Part shown: one piece after another, positions 16,161-21,397 of the stretch | Layout: the number at the start of each line of letters is the position of its first letter | Numbering within the stretch: position 1 is the first letter of the stretch | DNA from: CAZLWA01 sp964563165 | Lineage (GTDB): Bacteria; CLD3; SB21 | Length of the DNA: 21,397 nt | Direction: 5' to 3' | Assembly: GCA_964563165.1 (NCBI GenBank) | Contig: CAZLWA010000060.1 | Location: 1-21,397, forward strand | The notes under the pieces: model-generated | What the model was told of the DNA's origin: nothing | Databases searched by the model: none | What the model saw: the letters and a program-made list of their open reading frames with translations, nothing else | Made by a program: the position numbers and the translations under genes

Positions 16161-16922
16161 TTACAATTCGTATTCAAGCAATTTTCTTGAGGTACCCAAG
16201 TCTCTTGCGGCTTGCGTAAGTCTTGCATTCTTCGGAACCCAGATCTTTTTCCTCATTCGGATCGCCTGCCAGACGTGTGTTTCCGTTATTAAGATAAACT
16301 TTGTTTTTCCCTTCAGCGTCAGGTCTATCTGCAGAAAACGCTCCGGCAATTTCGGCGATAATTGATATTGACTTTCCTCCCCACCGGGCCCGCTCCGGGC
16401 GACCACGTGGACCAAATCGTTCTCCTTCAATAAAGCGCTCTCCGCTTCCTCGCGGCTGAGAATGAAATAACTTGTTCCGTTAGATTCATGAATTTTCACG
16501 TCCCCGAATATCGTTGCCCGTGGGGTGTTGGCCGCAACAAATACCGATTGCCCTTTTTGTAATTTCAATTCGTCGACATTCGCTGAATTCAGATATAACC
16601 GTCTTGGAATAAGCCACAATTTTCCAAGAAACTGTATCTCACGGCCGCTGTGTTCAAGAGTAATATTCATTTTTAGGAAATCGGCCGATCGCTCGACGAT
16701 GATCGTTTCCGGATCGATCTTGAGCCCGGCGGCATCGTGCGGCGTCAGGTCCAGCCTGTCGGCATCAGCGGGAATGACCTTCACGTCAGGCAGGACGGAA
16801 CTGCCGGACCGGACCGAAACAGACTCCGAAAAGCTTTTTTCCGATTTGGCAAACAGCAGCGGGAAATCCGCACGGTTAAGATGTAACTGTGAATGCGCAA
16901 AGCGCACGGGAACTTGAAGCAC
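16161..16922 (-). CDS. Divergent PduL-like (phosphotransacylase-fold) protein with degenerate metal site
   Basis: A 253-residue protein that aligns by eye with PduL, the phosphate propanoyltransferase of bacterial microcompartments. VPVRFAHSQLHLNRADF (4-20) matches the N-terminal block VPVxVSNRHVHLSxxDF. VKVIPADADRLDLTPHDAAGL (47-67) matches the VxVxGPxRxxTQVExSxxDAxxLG block. IPRRLYLNSANVDEL (105-119) matches the ARHIHMTPEDA block, and RATIFGDVKI (135-144) the xTIFGDVxV block. The histidines expected to bind zinc are mostly changed: RHVHL reads SQLHL (only H14 kept), RHIHM reads RRLYL, and MHID reads FILS. A C-terminal tail (about 205-245) ends in VPKNARLTQAARDLG. The start is GTG with AAAGG upstream. 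It is probably a pseudoenzyme or a repurposed PduL fold. No microcompartment shell gene is nearby. Confidence 0.68.
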   Translation of the reverse strand: MLQVPVRFAHSQLHLNRADFPLLFAKSEKSFSESVSVRSGSSVLPDVKVIPADADRLDLTPHDAAGLKIDPETIIVERSADFLKMNITLEHSGREIQFLGKLWLIPRRLYLNSANVDELKLQKGQSVFVAANTPRATIFGDVKIHESNGTSYFILSREEAESALLKENDLVHVVARSGPGGEESQYQLSPKLPERFLQIDLTLKGKTKFILITETHVWQAIRMRKKIWVPKNARLTQAARDLGTSRKLLEYEL

Positions 16923-16998
16923 TGCGATGGACCTTTGAATTGATTGTCAGTGCAAATTTGATTATGTTAGGAAAATTTCGCTAATGATTCAACGGGTT

Positions 16999-17070
16999 TT
17001 ATTTTTCACCACCAAGGCACGAAGACACAGAAAATAAACTCTTTGTGTCTCTGCGCCTCTGCGGTAGAGG
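16999..17070. repeat. Palindromic dispersed repeat, copy A
   Basis: The copy starts ttatttttcaccaccaaggc, continues with acgaagacacag, and ends with ctctgcgcctctgcggtagagg. The two halves form an imperfect palindrome (accaaggcacgaagacac against the complement of gtgtctctgcgcctctgcggt). Sequences of this type are scattered in non-coding DNA of many environmental bacteria. It directly adjoins copy B. Confidence 0.7.
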
Positions 17071-17152
17071 TTATTTTTCACCACTAAGACACGAAGACAC
17101 AAAGAAATAAAAAACAAAAATTCCTTTGCGTCTCTGCGCCTCTGCGGTAAGG
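17071..17152. repeat. Palindromic dispersed repeat, copy B, adjoining the rluD start
   Basis: A second copy of the same element with a slightly longer AT-rich loop (ttatttttcaccactaagac to ctctgcgcctctgcggtaagg). It ends four bases before the start codon of the pseudouridine synthase gene, so its terminal taagg doubles as the only visible ribosome binding site for that gene. Confidence 0.7.
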
Positions 17153-17156
17153 TATT

Positions 17157-18119
17157 ATGCGGAAAATTCAAATTACAGTTACAGCCAATCAGCGTTCCGA
17201 GCGGTTAGACAGCTTTGTCTCACGGCAGATCGAAAATCTCTCGCGCTCGCGCGTGCAGCAATTGATCGAGCATAATATGATCCTGGTGAATCAAAAGCTG
17301 ATCTCCAAATCCTACAAGATCAAGCCGCACGACCGTATCGACGTTACGCTGCCGATGCCCGAGAAAATTGACGCTCAGCCTGAGAACATTCCTCTGAATA
17401 TCACTTACGAAGACGAAGATATTCTGATAGTCAATAAATCGCCCGGCATGGTCGTTCATCCGGCGCATGCCAATTACACCGGCACGATGGTCAATGCGCT
17501 TTTGCATCACGTGCAGGACCTGTCCGGCATTAACGGAAAATTACGTCCCGGTATCGTTCACCGGATCGATAAAGATACGAGCGGACTATTACTGGTCGCC
17601 AAACACGACAAAGCGCACCGGTTTTTAAGCAATTTGTTTAAGTCTCACACCATCGAACGCGAATATTGGGCGATCGTGTGGGGAAAACTGAAGAAGAAGA
17701 AAGGCACGATCGAAACACTCATCGGACGCAGCCCGAAAGACCGGAAAAAATTTGCTGTTTTGAAAGACGGTAAACAGGCGATCACTCATTATGAAGTGAT
17801 GGAAAGTTATGAGTTTTTATCGCTGGTTAAACTTAAACTTGAGACCGGCCGCACACATCAGATCCGGGTGCACATGGCGCATCTGGGACATCCGGTTTTC
17901 GGAGACAAGACGTACGGCGGTGATAACCCAAATCTCGCCGGTAATGAGCAAAAAAGACGTCAAAAGGCGGTAAATCTGCTGGAACTCATACCGCGTCAGG
18001 CGCTGCATGCAAGAACACTTGGCTTCATGCACCCGGCGACGAGAAAACCGGTCTCTTTCGACTCGGAATTACCGGAAGATTTTAAGAAGATCCTCAGAAG
18101 GCTGGCGGAGAAAACATGA
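17157..18119 (+). CDS. rluD: RluD-type 23S rRNA pseudouridine synthase (RluA family)
   Basis: A 320-residue enzyme that isomerises uridines to pseudouridine in large-subunit rRNA. Residues about 12-70 form an S4 RNA-binding domain (RLDSFVSRQI, SRSRVQQLIEHNMILVN). The catalytic domain has the family signature HRIDKDTSGLLLVAK with the catalytic Asp at D138, close to D139 of E. coli RluD. GRTHQIRVHMAHLGHPVFGD is the conserved second block, and the C-terminus holds the usual LHARTLGFMHP motif. Length and the S4 domain fit RluD/RluC-like enzymes rather than RluA. The assignment to RluD rather than another RluA-family member is likely but unproven. The ATG is preceded by AAGG at a short four-base spacing, inside a repeat element. 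Confidence 0.9.
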   Translation: MRKIQITVTANQRSERLDSFVSRQIENLSRSRVQQLIEHNMILVNQKLISKSYKIKPHDRIDVTLPMPEKIDAQPENIPLNITYEDEDILIVNKSPGMVVHPAHANYTGTMVNALLHHVQDLSGINGKLRPGIVHRIDKDTSGLLLVAKHDKAHRFLSNLFKSHTIEREYWAIVWGKLKKKKGTIETLIGRSPKDRKKFAVLKDGKQAITHYEVMESYEFLSLVKLKLETGRTHQIRVHMAHLGHPVFGDKTYGGDNPNLAGNEQKRRQKAVNLLELIPRQALHARTLGFMHPATRKPVSFDSELPEDFKKILRRLAEKT

Positions 18120-18191
18120 TATTAGTCATTTTAGACAGGCTTCAGAATCTGTACCTTGCTTGGGCTTGTTAGGGCTTCGAGTTGATCTTAT

Positions 18192-18220
18192 TTGACACGC
18201 CCGCGCCAAAAGGTTATATT
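18192..18220 (+). promoter_or_regulatory. Strong sigma70-type promoter for the giant secreted protein gene
   Basis: TTGACA (18192-18197, six of six) and TATATT (18215-18220, five of six) are separated by exactly 17 bases. Transcription would start near 18227, giving a leader of about 115 bases. The remainder of the gap from 18120 to 18191 shows no coding sequence and no clear terminator for the upstream rluD gene. Confidence 0.65.
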
Positions 18221-18283
18221 TAGGCGTAGCCAGATTTGTCAATCAAATTTGATAAAAACTTGTACAATTACCTGTTAGGAATT

Positions 18284-18299
18284 AGAGGCATTTGCCTCT
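18284..18299 (+). promoter_or_regulatory. Hairpin in the 5' leader of the giant secreted protein gene
   Basis: AGAGGCA and TGCCTCT are perfectly complementary over seven bases with two bases between, so a six-pair stem with a four-base loop would form in the leader RNA. It lies 43 bases before the ATG. It has no trailing T-run, so attenuation by termination is not obvious; mRNA stability or translational control is possible. Confidence 0.4.
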
Positions 18300-18341
18300 T
18301 GAAGAGTTGAACGTTTTCGCGTTTGTGCAAACTATTGATGT

Positions 18342-21300
18342 ATGAATAAATATCTGACCACATTCTTTTTATTGATATTAGGCGTTACGAGAGCATTTTC
18401 GCAGAGCGCGCACGTATGGGTGCCGCAAGACTACAGTACGATCCAACTGGCGATCAATAATACTCAGAACGGCGACACTATTTTTATTTCAAGCGGAAGT
18501 TATTATGAAAGTATAAACATAAACCATTCTGTGGTGATCATCGGCGGCGGCAGTGCTACCACTACGATCCGCGGTGATTCAACAAATTTTTTGCCAACTG
18601 TTGCAATCAGCTCAAGCACAGTTGAAATTCAAAAAGTCAAAATTATCGGAGCAAACGCAAATCCGCTTATTTATAATTATACCGGACACCTGGGCCTCCT
18701 TGTTACCAATGTCACTAATGTGAAATTGACTGACATTGATGTGAGGGGCGGATCATTTGCTAACGTATATGGTTTTATTCAATGGGGCGGTGACGCGCTT
18801 TCAGCTATCAATGCGTCTGGTTTGACAATTAATAGCTCCGTGTTCTATGGAGGACATGGCAATGGAAGCCCATCTTCTTCAGCAGGTGACGCGCTTTCAT
18901 TTAATAATGGTGCTGATTTGATAATTAATAACTCCGTGTTCTATGGAGGCCATGGGGCGGGACACCCTTATTTTTCAGGACATGGACTCAATATCGATAC
19001 TTGTTCGAATGGTACTTTCACAAATATTTCTTCTTATGGCGGAGATGAAGATCCGGGCGGTTATATCGGGAGTTCGGATTATATTCCATGTAAGCCGGGA
19101 TTGGGGATTCGAATGAAGAATTGCACCTACATCAGCATAGACAGCTCTTTATTCACCGGTGGACCTGGGCAAAGCCGGGGAGGTCAGTACAGAAATGGCG
19201 GTGTTGGAGGAAATGGAATTGACATTGATCAGTCCTCAAATATTTCGATCTCTCATGTCACTGCTAACGGTAATATAGGCGGATTGGGCCGGGAAGGCGG
19301 TCAAGCTGGAGACGGAGGGCATGGAATATATATTTCAAATTCAAATTCAATTCAATTGAATTTTATTTATTCTAACGGTGGGCTAGCTGGAGAATCCTTT
19401 ATCACTTCAAGCCCGCGCGCAAACGGAGGGTCAGGACTTGCCCTCTCTGCATCTGCAGATGTTACGGTAAGCGATGCAAGTGTAAGCGGCGGGAATACAG
19501 TCAATGCATTTACCGATTACACTCCCGGGCCTTACCCTGGTAGAGCAGGTGACGGAGCCGGTTTATCAAGCTCGAATTATTGTACTTTTAATCAAGTAAA
19601 TTTTGTCGGGGGTTCCGGAGGCAATGACAATTACAACGGTATTCCAGATACCTCCGGTTACGGAGGACATGGAGTTTCGACCGACAATTCTAAATTTAAT
19701 TATTTTGAAAATTGCACTTCGCTCGGCGGTAATAGCGGACCGCTGGCGCCGAGAGGTATTGGCGGCGACGGGTTCAGAGCCGTCAACTACTCGCGCGATT
19801 CGGTACTTGCAGTTTCAGCCGCCGGTGGAACTGGAAACCCGGATGGAGCCGCTTTTTACAGCGATTCTTCTTCGGTCATCATTTTCAATAATGCAACCTA
19901 TCAACCGCAGGATTCCGCGTCCGGTTTGACTCCGGTGCAATTGACTTTTTCACACGTCACTCAAAGCGGGACGACAAGCCTTTCTATTTCAACGAGCGGG
20001 CCGCCGCCGCCGCCGGCAAGAATTCTGGGAGCGAATGGCAAGTATTATGACATAACAACAACTTCAATTTTTTCAGGTTCAATAGCTATTGTTTTGAATT
20101 ACACGGGAACGGTTTTCAGCGATGAAACGAAAATAAAATTATATCATTATGAAAGCAGCGCCTGGCAGGATGTGACGACGTCCATCGACACGTTGAACAA
20201 TCTTATTTACGGCAGTGTAACATCGCTGTCGCCGTTTGCCGTTTTCCAGACGACAGTGCTACCTCCGGTCGTAGTAAAACCTATCCGCGATACGACTTTT
20301 CTCGAAGACGCCGGATTGAAAGCGATCGCCGATCTGGATTCTGTTTTTTATTCCGTTTTGTCGCTCAGCTACAGTGTATCCATCGGCAAACCCGGCATGA
20401 CGTACAGTTTCGGAGGCGATCAAAGCGTACTTCAGCTGACTTCTTCACCCGATTCAAACGGGATCTTCAACGTCATCGTTACGGCAACGGATGATTCTTC
20501 ATTAACAGCCAGTGATTCGTTTCAGGTGACGATCACTCCTGTCAACGATGCGCCGCGTGTTAAAACAGCGGTACCTAACGGCTCTATACTTGAGAATTCC
20601 GGAAAAACTTTTATTGCCAAATTAACGAATACATTCAAAGACCCGGACAACGATTCGATGACTTTTTTGGTTACCAATTCCAATCCTTCAAAACTTTTGA
20701 CTACCATTTCTAATGACAGTCTGTACGTTACCACGATCATGGATTCCAACGGAGTCGTAAATATTTTTCTTTCAGCTACCGATCCGTTCAGTGCTGTCGG
20801 ACGGGACACCTTTCAACTTACCATTACTCCTGTCAATCAGCCTCCGTATGTCGCTCGTGCCATCCGGGATACGACGGCTGCAGAAGATTTTGGGCAGATC
20901 TTAATAGTCAAACTGACCACAATTTTTGCCGATATTGATAATTCGGTTTTGAATTATTCGGTTGTATATGTCGATGGAGATGTTGCATGGAACGTGTCCA
21001 ATGACAGTCTGTATTTAATCAGCGTTCTTAACTTCTACGGTGCAGTGAACGTCGCCGTCGAAGCCGACGACGGTTTGGCCACCGTCGATGATACATTCAA
21101 AATAACCATAAACGCCGTCAATGATGCGCCGCAACTTCAAAATCAGATAGCGGATCAGCATGTTAATGAAGATGCCGGGAAGATATTTATAGCTACGATG
21201 AGCTCGATCTTTTACGATCCGGATAACGTCGGCATTACGTTTACCGATTCGAGTTCCAATTCAACCAAGCTTGCCGTCAGCATTTCAACTGACAGTTTAT

Positions 21301-21397
21301 ACGTTACAACCGCGAAAGATTCCACAGGAACCATTACTGTTTTCTTGTCGGCATCCGATTCCTTAGCCGCTACGGGCAGGGACACCATTCAGGTGAT
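18342..21397 (+). CDS. Very large secreted beta-helix and cadherin-like repeat protein, 3' partial
   Basis: An open frame of 1018 codons runs from ATG 18342 to the window end without a stop; an in-frame TGA at 18336 rules out an earlier start. Residues 1-21 form a signal peptide (hydrophobic FFLLILGVTRAFS). VPQDYSTIQLAINNTQNGDT and the following SGSYYESINI are the classic opening of a pectate-lyase-like right-handed beta-helix, which extends to about residue 550 and is rich in Gly, Asn and Ser with GGHG and GGxGG turns. A PPPPP linker (554-558) leads to a segment ending SLSPFAVF. From about 646 there are at least four cadherin-like repeats, three closing with a VNDAP or VNQPP motif 95-97 residues apart. 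No Shine-Dalgarno is visible. It is a likely surface or matrix protein; enzymatic residues cannot be named. Confidence 0.85.
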   Translation, partial: MNKYLTTFFLLILGVTRAFSQSAHVWVPQDYSTIQLAINNTQNGDTIFISSGSYYESININHSVVIIGGGSATTTIRGDSTNFLPTVAISSSTVEIQKVKIIGANANPLIYNYTGHLGLLVTNVTNVKLTDIDVRGGSFANVYGFIQWGGDALSAINASGLTINSSVFYGGHGNGSPSSSAGDALSFNNGADLIINNSVFYGGHGAGHPYFSGHGLNIDTCSNGTFTNISSYGGDEDPGGYIGSSDYIPCKPGLGIRMKNCTYISIDSSLFTGGPGQSRGGQYRNGGVGGNGIDIDQSSNISISHVTANGNIGGLGREGGQAGDGGHGIYISNSNSIQLNFIYSNGGLAGESFITSSPRANGGSGLALSASADVTVSDASVSGGNTVNAFTDYTPGPYPGRAGDGAGLSSSNYCTFNQVNFVGGSGGNDNYNGIPDTSGYGGHGVSTDNSKFNYFENCTSLGGNSGPLAPRGIGGDGFRAVNYSRDSVLAVSAAGGTGNPDGAAFYSDSSSVIIFNNATYQPQDSASGLTPVQLTFSHVTQSGTTSLSISTSGPPPPPARILGANGKYYDITTTSIFSGSIAIVLNYTGTVFSDETKIKLYHYESSAWQDVTTSIDTLNNLIYGSVTSLSPFAVFQTTVLPPVVVKPIRDTTFLEDAGLKAIADLDSVFYSVLSLSYSVSIGKPGMTYSFGGDQSVLQLTSSPDSNGIFNVIVTATDDSSLTASDSFQVTITPVNDAPRVKTAVPNGSILENSGKTFIAKLTNTFKDPDNDSMTFLVTNSNPSKLLTTISNDSLYVTTIMDSNGVVNIFLSATDPFSAVGRDTFQLTITPVNQPPYVARAIRDTTAAEDFGQILIVKLTTIFADIDNSVLNYSVVYVDGDVAWNVSNDSLYLISVLNFYGAVNVAVEADDGLATVDDTFKITINAVNDAPQLQNQIADQHVNEDAGKIFIATMSSIFYDPDNVGITFTDSSSNSTKLAVSISTDSLYVTTAKDSTGTITVFLSASDSLAATGRDTIQV
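18789..18980 (+). repeat. Internal 96-base tandem duplication within the beta-helix coding region
   Basis: Two copies begin with ggtgacgcgctttca at 18789 and 18885, exactly 96 bases (32 codons) apart, and share further stretches such as tccgtgttctatggagg. The translated units both contain GDALS and NSSVFYGGHG or NNSVFYGGHG. Identity at DNA level beyond that needed for the protein suggests a recent duplication of one or more helix coils. Confidence 0.75.
20277..21397 (+). repeat. Array of about 95-residue cadherin-like repeats
   Basis: Four units are visible, starting near residues 646, 741, 838 and 933 with the pattern IRDTTxxEDxG or a variant (SILENSGKTF, HVNEDAGKIF). The first three end in TITPVNDAP, TITPVNQPP and TINAVNDAP. 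Units two and four share DSLYVTT and GRDTFQ/GRDTIQ and are closer to each other than to unit three. The array continues past the window. Confidence 0.75.

Noticed and set aside
16999..17152. Repeat pair considered as a CRISPR array
   Set aside because: There are only two adjoining palindromic copies with no spacer between them and no cas genes in the window.
20522..20809. Minus-strand frame inside the giant secreted protein, and a plus-strand frame at 19603-19929
   Set aside because: Both lie within the continuous 1018-codon frame, which has a signal peptide and repeat domains; the alternative products have no recognisable features.

Overview
The window is a stretch of bacterial chromosome with moderate GC, densely packed with single-copy metabolic and envelope genes. 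Clear Shine-Dalgarno sequences precede many genes. The gene set is a UDP-GlcNAc pyrophosphorylase without its acetyltransferase half, an NAD-type isocitrate dehydrogenase, an M1 aminopeptidase with HEAT-like repeats, a TolB-like propeller lipoprotein-type protein, DUF1028, and a very long secreted beta-helix protein with cadherin-like repeats. Together with dispersed repeats of the 'accaaggcacgaagacac / gcgcctctgcg' kind, this suggests a member of the FCB-type assemblage (for example Calditrichota, KSB1 or Ignavibacteriota relatives). That placement is inference; no rRNA or other marker is present.

Layout. 1-1747 (+): the tail of a GlmU-like uridylyltransferase cut by the window start, then an NAD-type isocitrate dehydrogenase. 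1788-6542 (-): a probable four-gene operon read from right to left: M1 aminopeptidase, PlsC-like acyltransferase, MFS transporter, DinB-like protein, with gaps of 4 and 46 bases and one 8-base overlap. 6687-9812: a LOG-family protein (+), a HAD phosphatase (-) and a secreted TPR plus PD40-propeller protein (+). This last gene ends base-to-base against a convergent fumarylacetoacetate-hydrolase-family gene (9813-10481, -). 10606-12558 (+): a frameshifted EamA transporter, peptide deformylase and a secreted DUF1028 protein. 12618-14377 (-): a BaiN/HI0933-like flavoprotein followed by a small secreted protein. 14479-16136 (+): a VIT1/CCC1-type metal transporter and a short-chain dehydrogenase separated by a nested inverted-repeat element. 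16161-16922 (-): a divergent PduL-fold protein that has lost nearly all of the expected metal-ligand histidines. 16999-18119 (+): two tandem palindromic repeats running up to the start of an RluD-type pseudouridine synthase. 18192-21397 (+): a strong sigma70-type promoter, a long leader with a hairpin, and an open reading frame of at least 1018 codons for a secreted beta-helix/cadherin-like protein that runs out of the window.

The genes do not form one pathway. The most notable points are: the PduL-like protein with degenerate active-site motifs and a C-terminal extension; the giant surface or secreted protein, which has no stop codon in the window; the frameshift in the EamA gene; and the intergenic repeat elements placed directly upstream of two start codons. 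No CRISPR array, rRNA, tRNA, insertion sequence or phage gene was recognised.
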